A DNA stretch of 64,000 nt, taken from assembly GCA_018806915.1 (NCBI GenBank), contig JAGKQI010000040.1:868001-932000 (forward strand). Direction: 5' to 3'. A model generated the notes under the pieces. That model made no database searches, was not told the origin of the DNA, and was given only the letters and a program-made list of their open reading frames with translations. Each line of letters opens with the position of its first letter. Positions within the stretch are counted from its first letter, which is position 1. Origin of the DNA: Phytophthora colocasiae (taxonomy: Eukaryota > Oomycota > Peronosporomycetes > Peronosporales > Peronosporaceae). Shown here in pieces: positions 1-10,513 of this stretch. A program made the translations under genes and the position numbers.

Positions 1-3000
1 TCAGACGTGCGTCCTTGAGCTTTGTGATAAACCGTAAGACATGTTCTTCCAGACATTCGAACGACTTCCTGAAATCCACGCCTGCTTTCCCAGCGGCGGA
101 GTTCAGACGATAGAAGAAGTCCAGCGGAGTCTCTGAAAATCTCATCTCCATCGTGAAATATCTCTCAGAATGTGGGGATCGAGGTTTGCAGTAGCGTTTT
201 CGGAACTCTGACGATAATCTTTTCCAGTCACGTGACACGCTTTTCGGGAGCTGGTTAAAACAGTCACGTGCTGACACCTGAAGTTTTAGCTTGAGTTCTT
301 GAATGCATTCTTTGGAAGACAAACCTTCCTGATATGCCATATTCAGAAAACGCTCCCACCAGTGAACTCGTTGTCGACGCGTGCCTCTGGGATCAAATTC
401 TTCATAAACTTGGGGTTTATGACAGGTCTGAGTGTCAGGAAAGTCGCTCCATCTTGTCCTCGAGACATAGTTGCCATGTTCACCGCCAGGAGGCGTCAAG
501 AAACCAAACGACGACCTATCCGAGTTTGAGTCTGAGTCAACTGAGCTCCCTTCGAGGTCTGGAGGTTCCACCAACTTCTCAAACTTTGGGAAGGCACCCT
601 TGCAATGTTCAGAGCATCTAGGACCCGTTTTTGGTGTCGTAACACGTCTTGGTGTCGATGCACGCCTTGTTCCTGCCTTGGCCTCGGTGCGGGAAACCGC
701 CTGGTATGTCTGGGTCGCTGTAGCGGCGCTAGTTGTGGCGCCATGCCTCTCAGTCTTCACTCGCTTCGTTCCCGTGCTTCGTGCAGGGGCAGCTTGCTGG
801 AAGGTCGCAACCTCTCGGGATTCCGTCTTGAGAACCGATGAATGCGACATGGGTTCAACCCTAACCCCACTTGCGTCACTTCTGATTTTTGACCCCGATA
901 CTGGGTACATGGTTGCAACTTCAGGGTTCCCGGTATTGAACACTTGGTTTGCAGTTGCTGAATCAGGGTGACCGACCCTTCGTGCTTCTTGAACTTAGGA
1001 TAATGTTGTTCGAAGGTTTCTCAACTGACCGGCTTGGAACCGTTGCATGTTCTGAGAATTTCTTTCTCCCTGTCGCGCTCGGCTTCCACGACTTTCATTC
1101 GCTGCTGTAAGGCTTCCATTTGAGAAATCCAGTCTCGTTTCATCTCGTCAGTTGCACGCGCACGTTCGGCTTCGGCCTTGGTATCTCTCTGTTCGCCAGC
1201 GTTCAGCAAACTGATTCCAGACGTTGGTTTTCAGAGTTCCAGAGCTCCGTTTTCAGAGTGTCCAACTATGCCGCGCTACGATTTCTGAGTTTGCTCTCAG
1301 ATACCAGACTTCTTCGTTCTTCAGCGTCGTCCGCACGTCTCTCAGCCTCCAATCTCGCGTTTTCAGACTCCAACAAGCGGTCGGTGAGCTTCTGAATCTC
1401 ACGTCTTGCTTCCAAGTCGCGTTGTTCCCAACGGTGGTCACGTTCCATGGAATCCAAGCGATGGCGGGCCAAGAACTCCATCTGCACCTGATTCACCCGG
1501 CTCTGCCACTCTTGTTGCTGCCTCATGATATACAACTCCATCTTGGCTGGGCTTGATCTTTGTGAACTTCGGGTTTCGGACTTTGTGTAGCTCAACTCAA
1601 TGGACCCCAAGCGACTGGAAGATGTTGACTGGAGACCCTCTCTCGGTTGTCGGCATCGATGACTCGCCCCTTGACTTGAAATGACCGGCTGTGAAGCTTC
1701 CGATATCTGTTGTCTGAAATCCTGTGGAGAATCTCTGAATGACAACTGGTTTTCAGACATCATCTCAGGAATTCCGGGCTTCTTCACCATATCGAATTCA
1801 TCCACATTCATTGGCATGCTCCCTAGAGTTTGAGGCACTTCAAGCCTCATGGTATCTCCATCAGTGAAACCACTGTCGCCTTGTGCAGGTATCACCAGAC
1901 CTCCTGCAGACAGTGGCATATGTGACGCCGCCCCTCGACTCAGGGACATCACGGACGAATCTGTAGAGCTTCCATGTGATGTCTGGAATCCTGTCGACTG
2001 GTCGTCAGAAGTCCCAATAAACCTGGGTACTGACACGTCCGTCATTCGAGTTCGGGGACTGCTCTGGTCTTCAGACATTGGTGTTCCAGACTCTGGCTGT
2101 GCGTCTTCAGACTGACTCTCGTACTGTGGCAGTGAAGACAACGACGGCGTCGACAAAGCTGACGGCGTTGACGGGACTTGTGGGCGCGGTGGTCTCTGCT
2201 GTAAGTGCTTGGACCGCGGTGGCTCGTCACTGCTGGAATCATCAGAACTGTGTGTCACTCGGAGTCCGGTCACCCGGAGTCGCATGATCAGTCGTCGTCC
2301 TTGTAAGTCAGCATCCTTGTCAGGTAATACACGGTCTGCTTCATCTTGGCTTGTTGTGTCTTCTCGTTTCATGTATTCCGGGAGTCGGTTTACCTGTAAC
2401 CTGGCGGTCACTGTGGCCCACTCAACCAATTCCACAGCGAGTCGACTCTGAAGTTCGGACGCCACACTGCGTACTTAAGGCTCGAAGACAGCTGACGCCT
2501 GCGTCTGAGACCATGTTGGGAGGAGGTTCTGGAATTCGAAACCTGCCTCGTACAACATTGTCTGAAGAATTGCCACACACGCTGGTGCTGTCAATGTGTT
2601 CATCGGGATCTCGACATAGGAAAGATCTTGGATTCGGCCGAAACCATGACGCCTCACGTGAAACTCTGAAATCCACATATCCTCAGGGAAGACGGAGGAA
2701 CATCGCCACTTGATGTAGTCGCCGGTCGCTGCAGCAGCTTTCTGGAAAACAATGGCACTGGGCTTCATCGTTGGCCATATATACTCGACGTTTGGCGGTA
2801 CGACCCTGCCGGCATCAATATCTCTCCAGCGGCGGAACTCACGGCGCACGTACTTCAGAACACGTTCTCCATCAAGCGAATCAGCCGTCCCAGACTCGTC
2901 AGACGGTGTCTTCAGAGAATCTTCAGACTTCATCGGCATGTCATCAGACATTGGTGCGTCTTCAGACTTTGGAGACTGCGGAACATGTTCTTCAGAGAGT

Positions 3001-3439
3001 CCGGGTTCTGGTTTCACTTCATCCACGGACAGGCCGGAAGTTGCCGAATCTGAACACAGATCGATCACCTCCGTGGACTCAACCATATCGGCGCCTCCCT
3101 CAGACGCCTCATCACCACCCTCGCAGGCAGTGGTCACCTCGTCACCAGAAACTTCGGCTTCTGACAGGCCTTCAGAACCTTGTTCACCAGAGACAGCAGG
3201 TGTCTCCTGAGCTTCTGGTTCTTCAGCAGGCTGGTCTTCGACGCCGGTTCTGGGACGCTCACACTCTCAGCTGCCTTCTTCTCTCGCGCAGCTTTCCTCT
3301 TCTCGCGGGCCGCCTTCTGGATAGCATCCAAGTCTGGTTGCTCTTCAGGCGACAAACCTTGTAGACGCTTGGATTGACGCGTCGGGTCACTTCGACCTCG
3401 ACCACGGCGTCCTCCTCTCGTAGATCCTGGCGTAGCCAT
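1..3439 (-). pseudogene. gag: Gag polyprotein, family A, broken and truncated by window edge
   Basis: Structural polyprotein expected to form the cytoplasmic virus-like particle. The start at 3439 (MATPGSTRGG...) is chosen because it opens a basic Arg/Gly-rich N-terminus found in all four copies here. An acidic region with a VIDLCSDS motif (about 3060) follows, then an unrecognised domain (2475-2900) and a Gln/Arg/Glu-rich coiled coil (about 1030-1560). Positions 1-300 read as the Gag core (RDWK..SSEFRKRYCK..RSPHSERYFTMEM type). Frames break near 3240 (one C missing relative to the other copies), at the stop near 2475, near 1075-1090 and again below 1000. The copy is therefore non-functional as given, although single-base indels could be sequencing errors. 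Confidence 0.85.
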
Positions 3440-3510
3440 GTTGAATATAGACGCTTGACAGAAAACTCTCTCTTCTTGTTCTCAAATCCGGTGATATCAC
3501 GATTTCAAAG

Positions 3511-3528
3511 ATCCGGGCACGCGCACCA
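3511..3528 (-). other. Primer-binding site (minus-strand DNA priming)
   Basis: The reverse complement is TGGTGCGCGTGCCCGGAT, two bases inside the LTR end. It starts with TGG, complementary to a tRNA 3' CCA. The identical 18-mer recurs next to three other LTRs in the window. The primer tRNA should end in a 3' acceptor strand CACGCGC plus discriminator A; I cannot name it from memory. Confidence 0.85.
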
Positions 3529-3530
3529 GT

Positions 3531-5214
3531 TGTCGCGAAGTCGGTGAAACTTTGGTCGCGGAGCAGGGGCGTATAGTGAACCCTAGTTATACGGCTACTG
3601 AAAAGTGGTTTTCAAAGCCGTATAACGACAGGTTGGCGTGTGGTACCTTGCGGTATCCTCGTGGGTTCGTTGTCTTCGGAAATATGACCCTCGCCGGAGT
3701 CTGAGAATGTGTTGTGAAGAGAAGTTGGGGTTCCCTTGGAGTCTGGTGTCGGTGTTCAGGAAATCCTTCCAGGAGCGTTCGGGAGTCGGAATCTCTGGGA
3801 ACCAAGATGGTTTCCAGGAAGTCGGCGGTCGAAAAGAGGTTAATATACCAGAGAAAGTCTGAGATCGGTGTCTGAATATCACAAATCCAGAACCGAGATA
3901 CCTGACTTTCAGAGATAAACAACCAATACACAGAGTTCGAAAATATGCAAATATATACAGCCGTTCTTATTCTTTCTAGGCCCTTGAACGGTGGGCTAAC
4001 ACTCCAGGACAACTAGGGACTTGCTACCAGACACCTGGTCTGTTTGGTATCCCTTTACGTTTGCGCACCACCCTCTAATATAGAGGGAAAATATAAACCA
4101 ATTACAATCGGCTATATATAACAGTCTACCTTGCACTCTGCTACGACTGTCTAGTTTCCAGAGCCTGTCCAAACGAGCAATATGAAATGGGCTGCTAGAG
4201 ACAAAACAAACGACCCAACTAGGATATGAAATAGGCGGGTCCTTTCAGGTCGCTACGTTACCTGATCTCCGCCTAAGGGGATTGAATAGGCGAGAGATCA
4301 CACGGCAGCGATGCTTGGCGTGGCCTTGCAGGCAGAAATACAACGACTTCTGGGTTACACAGCAAATATTGAACTATGTTTATCGTTTATCTTTCTCATA
4401 ACTATCAAATATCTCTGGTAACTCTCTCCTTCTTGTCGCCTTTTGCGTCCTTTATGCAGTCAGTCTTCGTATCTCAGGTACTCTTGGACTTTGTATATAT
4501 CAGATATCTTGACTTGGTCTCAGTATGCGGTCTGTACAGCCGATCTCGATGGGTTGACAGGTAGAGACGTCATTACGGGGGATGTGCAGGTCAGTCATCA
4601 CTTGAATGCGTGACTTGAACTTGGGTTCACTTGGTTTTAGTATGGTCTTGGATCTTCGGTGGTTTCAGAGTCTGGTATCCTGGTTTTCAGAGTCTGATAT
4701 CACTTGGTTTTCAGAGTCGTGGTCACTCAGAGTTAGAGATACCAGAGTTTTGAGTAAGAAACTAGAGTACGGAGCACATGCTTCAACGTACATGAAGATC
4801 TTGAGGGTTGCGCGGGTGCGCGGCGTCCGGCGCGCGATACTTGGTCTCTGCGGGTATATATTGTGAATCCTTGAACCATCCATCGTCGCGCTGGACGGTA
4901 ATGGGATGAGGTCTCTCAGAGATACGTTCTTCTGAGAGACTTTCCGCCAGAACTTAGGCACTCATCGTCGGGGAAAGTCCGGTGACCAGACAGAGTGTAG
5001 TTGACCTTCAGAGTTGTGTGCACACTCTGAAGTACACTTCTGGTCCTTTGGGCCCCTTTATAGTCAGGCGAAGGTTTATCCACAATCTTCCACAGATGTC
5101 GCACGGGTGCGACCGCGTCCCAAAGCCCCTTTCGCTTATAACCCATAGTATAACCAATCACATCGTAACGTAATATCCACCTGTCGCTCGAAAATCGGAA
5201 ATAACATCATGTCA
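3531..5214 (-). repeat. Family A LTR (1,684 bp), shared by two elements
   Basis: Read on the minus strand it runs from TGACATGATG to ...CTTCGCGACA, with TG/CA ends. It matches the LTRs at 41957-43643 and 57676-59366 over its whole length. A primer-binding site lies on the left and a polypurine tract on the right. It contains the 10-bp-stem inverted repeat GTCTCTCAGA...TCTGAGAGAC (near 4910-4940), the palindromic TATA-like CCCTCTA...TAGAGGG (near 4071-4086), and a cluster of TTTTCAGAGTC motifs at about 4640-4760. Confidence 0.9.
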
Positions 5215-5230
5215 ACCGCCCCTCCTGGTC
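5215..5230 (-). other. Polypurine tract
   Basis: The minus strand reads GACCAGGAGGGGCGGT directly before the TG of the LTR. The same 16-mer precedes the 3' LTRs at 39209 and 57676, so this is the plus-strand DNA primer site. Confidence 0.85.
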
Positions 5231-5269
5231 ACGATCCATCAGTGCGGAACTTTCTCCAAGCTGTGTATC

Positions 5270-8200
5270 ATGGCCAGGCCTATCAAACATTCTGATAGAC
5301 GGTTTTCAGAGCGTAGTGTAGCTGCAACTCTTTGCCAGTTACCTGGTTTTCAGAGTCTCTGGTGTCCCGTCGCACAGTCTGATTCTCTCAGACTCAGAAA
5401 CTTGAATTTGACTCGCTCAACGGGCGATCATTTTCCAATCTCCGTCCTTTCGCTCATGACTGAGGAAACAAGTACTCCCCTGGGCTCCAATGCCTCAGCA
5501 AGTGGTGGTGCAGGCGACGCCACAGGCACCTGTCCTGCTCCGGCAACTGCCAACGTGGTGCAGGGTGGAGATGTGGGCTCAGCCACATTGCCAGGTGGCA
5601 GCTCGAGCGCCCCAGCCCTCACATCCAAGCCTAAGAACTCACAGGTCGATGGTCCGATTGAGGACCTCTCTGGTGATGGTATGGACTCGGCCGGTTCTGG
5701 TGATCTTTCGCCACCGGTGGCTTCACGTGGGGAATCCTGCTCTGAATTCTCTGAGGGAACTCCTGGTGTCTTCAGACCGCGGGCTTTCGGTGCCCACGGC
5801 TTCTGCCTATTTCGTCAGGGTCTGGTGACGGCTACAGGAGACCAAGTCACGGCATTGGGGGACTCTGATGTCCCCCAGAATTATGTCGCTCCTATCGTAA
5901 AACCAGAGGGACGTGCATTTCTGGTGAGTACTCCTGCACGAGCTGAAGATTTCAGAAGAGGGCGCCACATATCGAACGCGTACGGTGGCCCCTGTGTACT
6001 CGTGGGTTACGAGACACATGATGATGAAGATCTCCGGGAACTTATAGATGCTGCAGCAGCCCGTTCTGAGTGTGAAGAAATCAAGCGCGAGTGGGTACTG
6101 CACTGCCAATACTGGAAGCACGAGCTTAAGTGTGCCCAGCAGGACGCCGGTGAGATAGAAGAACGCATGGCCTCGGAGATTTAGGATCTCAAGGCTCACT
6201 ACCAGGACCAAGTGGAAGCTCTGAAGTCGGACAAGGCAGCTCTGAAGTCCCAAGTCGCTGATCTTCAAGCGCAAGTCTCGATCCTGAAGTCGCGTCCTGA
6301 AGTCAAGCCTACAGATCCATGTGGATTCTCAGAGTTCTTACAAGAGAACTCTGAAATCTCTGGTAATTCATGATCTTCTGGTGTCGTATCAAGAGGACAC
6401 TATCGTCCCTGATAACTGGACGACCGTCATCAGTGTGACAGCCTTTGACGCGCGGAAGAAGCCCGTCCCTGATTTCAAGAAGCGGCTTTCTGATGAACGA
6501 GCTCGTCAGGCTACCAGAGTTCTAGATCTCACCCGTCCAAGTACTCAGGCTTCGGAGTCCAAGAGCGAGAGTCCACGTTATCTCTCGTACCCTCCGAAAT
6601 CCCAGACTCTGAAGTTATCCCCGAAGCGGCCGTTCAAGTGGGACCTCAAGAACTTGCAGCGTCGCCCTTCCGGACACAAGCCCGTCGAAGACTCGGTGCT
6701 TTCGGCGAATGCAGGTTCCAAGGTGGCAAAGTCTGAAGTGCACAAGAGGCTCCCTGGTGACGTGGTCTAGAAAGAAGTCCGCCCTGACCTCCGCCAAGCT
6801 CTGCTGTCTGGGATCAAGTACGATAAGGCCATGGAGTGGTTAGCGTCGGACAAAGAAGCTCACAGCCTCTTCAGCAGTCCGGTTCTCATTCAGATGCTGG
6901 TGAGTCTGGTGTTTTCGCGTCGTCTGGATTCCACTCCTTGGGCTAAGTATGTCCCTGAGGTCTACTACCAGATGGCTGACGATGTGGTGGATCGCCATAT
7001 CTCGGCTGGTACCGAGCCTGCGGCCTGGGGTGACCTGGATGGCCACGTTAATTATCCAGAAAGTGATGTCGAGTCCACCGCCGACAACCCCAAAGATGAC
7101 CCTGATTACAAGGATTCTGGTGCGGTCGAGTCTGAAGACGAAGATGACGACGAAAGCTCAGGTGACAGTGCGTCTGACGACAGCGATTCCGAGAGCGACA
7201 AGTCTGAAAACAAGAAGTCTTAAGACAATAAATCTGGGAACAAGAAGTCTGGAGACAAGAAGTCCGGGAACAAGAAGTCCGACGACCACCCGCGTCCTGG
7301 TTCCAAGCGTCCCCGAGACTCTGATGACGACTCGGACTCTGATGATGGGCCTATCATCCCCACCAAGAAGTCCAAGAGAAGTCTTGCGTCCATAAACGCC
7401 CACACCAGTCCCAAGTCTCGTCCGAAGTCCACCAGTGGAAGTGGATCGAAGCCCAAGCGTTCTTCTGGGAAGTAGCGTAGTCTGGTGTCCAAGCCCTATC
7501 TCTCTGACGGTCAAGGAGCTCCAGGTGGTGGAAACACCAGACTGTGAAGCATCCTCCTGGTTGTACTATGGTATCAGAGTACAGCGAGTGGGCTCCACCA
7601 GGACCACCACTGGTCAGACATTGGGTTTTCCAGACTACGAGGTGCACAAACACTCATGTGCCATCCTCAAGAAGCGCTGGGACTCTGAGCGGTACTGTGC
7701 AGTCATCCGCAAGAAGCGCGCCCCTTGGGAAGTCATGTTCGACACCCGATTCCCAGAGTTTTACTTCCACAAGCGGGACGAACTGGGACCCATGGTGTTG
7801 GCTGACGTGGAAGACATCGTGCGCAGCATGAAGAAGCACGCTCAAGCCTTCTGGGAGCGAACGCATTGGGTGACCATGGACGTTGAGGCTGACGACAAGT
7901 CTGCGGAGCTTCACAAGTACCGGTCCATGCGTCGAGCCGCCATGATTCGTCAACACAACGCCCTCATCCGAAAGGTCCTGGGGCATAAAGATTTCCCAGA
8001 GTCGTTGCTTTCAGAGCCTGGTATCTGGGTTGTCCCAGACAAGTCCTGTCCTTGGATCTGGCAAGATCCCAGAGTCACAGAGCTCGGGGGTCCCAAGTGT
8101 CTGAGTCTGGAGACGCAACTGGGTGACTTGGATGCGATTGAGCCTGCTCGGACGCAATGGGCCACGGTGAACGTGGACGAAGAGTGGCTCCAGTACGTCT

Positions 8201-8271
8201 CCGCCGACGTCAAGAAGGATCATATGACACCTACGGAGCGTTCCGAGAACCCGATCTCCCTTCGCTACTGA
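5270..8271 (+). pseudogene. Antisense-ORF protein, family A, degraded copy
   Basis: This is the gene opposite in strand to gag-pol, between Pol and the 3' LTR. It starts at 5270 (MARPIKHS...), only 40 bp from the polypurine tract, and ends at 8271. It is homologous to 54314-57620 (A) and 36269-39153 (B). Recognisable blocks are the N-terminal LPGFQSLWCPVAQSDS, a Ser/Gly/Ala-rich linker, a NAYGGPCVLVGYE-like block, a coiled coil (about 6070-6290), a Lys/Ser-Asp repeat tract with basic stretches (about 7150-7480) and a conserved C-terminal domain (7500-8271). It carries a stop at 6182-6184, a deletion near 6040 relative to the A copy, a deletion near 6365, a TAG near 6768 shared with the A copy, and stops near 7220 and 7473. 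I recognise no domain family. Confidence 0.8.
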
Positions 8272-8657
8272 AGCTCAGGTGTCCACCACGGTGCCCACGG
8301 GAAGGCTGCATTTTGAGAAGCCAAATAGTTGTCTGCATTTGTGACGTAAACCCCTGGCCTCAGTGTAGCTTCCTAATCCTTTAATCTTTCAATATCACTC
8401 CACTTAATCACGTTTCTTCTCATCATCTCATTGTTCATAACCCCGTATCCTTCAGCACTTAATTCTTCACAAATTTACTTCCACATTCACATTCACACAG
8501 TCGTTTTTATATAAGCAGTAACATGGTCGATCACATATCCAAACACACGAATTTCAGAAATAGGCCTCTGAAAAACATGCACTCAGACTACCATTCTCTG
8601 AAAGTCAGAGTCTGAAATCCTTCAGATATCAGACTTCCAGATGTGTTTTCAGAGTTA
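8272..8657. other. Tail-to-tail spacer between Pol and antisense gene
   Basis: No ORF of note. This is the 3' untranslated region of both converging genes. Positions 8560-8655 are dense in the family A motif in both orientations (CTCTGAAAA, TCTGATATC-like, TTTTCAGAG). The spacer is matched closely, in the opposite orientation, by 53930-54313. Confidence 0.7.
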
Positions 8658-10513
8658 TTAGACTCTGGGGTGATCGTCTCCAGCCTGCATCGCCTGAAAA
8701 CGGGCTCGTGCTCGTGCACTCTGGTTGAATTCGTAAAGTAATGCTCCACAGTTCAACTTCGATAACGGTAACCACTCAGTTTCATCGTAACCTTTCCACT
8801 TAATCAGATATTCGCGCAGGCGTCTGGACGTCCTGGTACGCTTGTTCCAGCGGGTATTCAGAATCTTCTCCACTTCATACTCGTCGTTTTCAGTATCAGG
8901 TTCCCAACTATCTTCTGGTAACAGGGCGGCGTCAAAATCATCATCTTCTGGAATCTGGAGTTCCACAGTGGGTCGTCTGGGGAATAGAGCCCTTGGCTTC
9001 AGACGGCTCACATGCATCCAGGGGTTTACGCGATAGCCGGTATCTTCAACCTTGATTCGTACTCTGAAGTCGTCCAGCATTTCCTCGATCCTGAAAGGTT
9101 CGTGCCACATGTGCGCCAGCTTTCTGCTCAATCCCGTTTGTACCTTAGGGATGTAGAGCCATACGGCGTCGCCTATAGCAAAACCTGACTTCAAACGCTC
9201 TGATAACTCGTTCCACTTTCTGATTTGTTCTTCAGACCGATCACGTTTTGCCTTCTTCTGGAGATCCTCGGCACATGCCCGAGCATAACTATAGTCTCGT
9301 TGCATCTACCTTCTCCACTCGTAAGCAGTCCGCTCCTGAGTCGTCGACGGCTTGGGTCCAAGCATAGCGGACACCGTCCCGTGAGCATCCCAACCATGCA
9401 CCAAATAGAAAGGTGTTTCCAGACGAGTGGCGTCGAATGACGTATTCAGGGCGAACATCAGACGTTCAGCATGATCATCCCAATCACTCTGATCAGCCTC
9501 AGAGATATATGCCTTAATCGCGCGCACCACAGTCTGTACTGATCGCTCTTGCTGGCCGTTGGCTTGAGGCCGGTACCCTAGAGTAGCTCGTAGTCTGCTA
9601 CCCAAAAGTTCCCTGAAACACTTGGACACCTCACTCATAAAGCGAGGGTCTTGATCATGACGAATCAGAGAGCTAGCTCCAAAGTTTCTGAAAACGCGTT
9701 CCTCATAGGCCTCTGCTACATCCTGAGCAGTGGTAACACTCATCGGCTTGCACATCACGTATCCTGAAAAAAAATATCCTGGAAGAGCAAAAGAAATGTG
9801 TTCCCCCGTGCCGATTTCGGCATGTGGGTTACAAAATCCATAGACACCACTTCAAACGGCCGGCTGGGCTCAATATTCCCAGGTGACGGTCCAGGATTTG
9901 GGGGTCGCCCCTTGACACTGGCACAGTCCACACATTCCTTCACGAATCTCTCCACATCGGCATACATACCCAACCAGTAAAACTCCGAACTCAGCTTCTC
10001 AAAGGTTCTCCTGATGCCTTGATGTCCACCTTGGTAGTCTTCATGAGCATAGTGTAACAGATCTGAATACAAGTCTCTGGAAACCACCAGTCTGAGTTCG
10101 TCAACATTGTCCCGGGGCCGCTCTCGAAAGCAGCCCAAGGGTTCGCGTGCGGAATGACAACAAACGGTCTGGTTCGGTCTGGGTGTCTGAGTAGTGGAGT
10201 AGAGACTATCTTGCGTTTCAGAATCTCGAATGCCTGTTTCGCACGAGTCACGTCTCGTCCAGCACGAATGCTCGTCTGTCAGCTCATAGAGAGTAGCAGC
10301 GATCACCGGTAAATCCTCAATAAACTTGTTGTACTAATTGAGACTTCCCATGAAACTCTGAACTCCCTTCAGCGTAGACGGAAATGGCAGTTCTTCAACT
10401 CCTTTGACGATCTTGGGTGTTGCCCTCAGACCTTCGGCACTGATTTCGTGGGAGAGGTACGGTATCGACAACTTTCCGAACTTGCTCTTGGGCAGACTCA
10501 CAGAAATGTTCCA
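8658..10513 (-). pseudogene. pol: Pol 3' part, family A (RT end, integrase, chromodomain), internally deleted
   Basis: Minus strand. 10513-10310 encodes the end of RT (LSHEISAEGLRATPKIVKG) with a stop in SLN*YNKF. A piece of the first RNase H follows (VVIPHANPWAA). At about 10132 the frame jumps to integrase (GPGTMLTNSD..., the shifted frame of RPRDNVDELRL), which deletes the rest of that domain and the entire second RNase H, about 1.3 kb compared with the copy at 49577-53929. The integrase zinc site (HAHEDYQGGH...C..C) and catalytic core (IRHDQDPRFMS, QANGQQERS) follow, with frame breaks near 9755-9770 and 9305. A GPF-like motif and a chromodomain (YEVEKILNTRW...EYLIKWKGYDETEWLP) end at the stop 8658-8660. 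Confidence 0.85.

Larger units (their letters stand above)
1..5214 (-). mobile_element. Family A Ty3/Gypsy element, 5' part (copy D)
   Basis: Read on the minus strand this is LTR (3531-5214), primer-binding site (3511-3528) and Gag (3439 down to the window edge). Its Gag N-terminus and LTR match the complete family A element at 41957-59366. The LTR is also the 3' LTR of the element to its right, because a polypurine tract abuts its other end (5215-5230). Two internal regions therefore share one LTR, as expected after unequal LTR-LTR recombination. Pol and the 3' LTR lie outside the window. Confidence 0.85.

Noticed and set aside
471..971. Plus-strand ORF of 166 codons near the window start
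   Set aside because: It is antisense to the Gag linker of copy D and has no counterpart conserved as protein in the other copies.
7158..7514. Long minus-strand ORF full of Leu/Arg/Val opposite the Lys/Ser tract
   Set aside because: It is a mirror of the repetitive Lys-Ser/Asp-Ser codons of the antisense gene on the plus strand; no conserved homologue in the other copies beyond that constraint.
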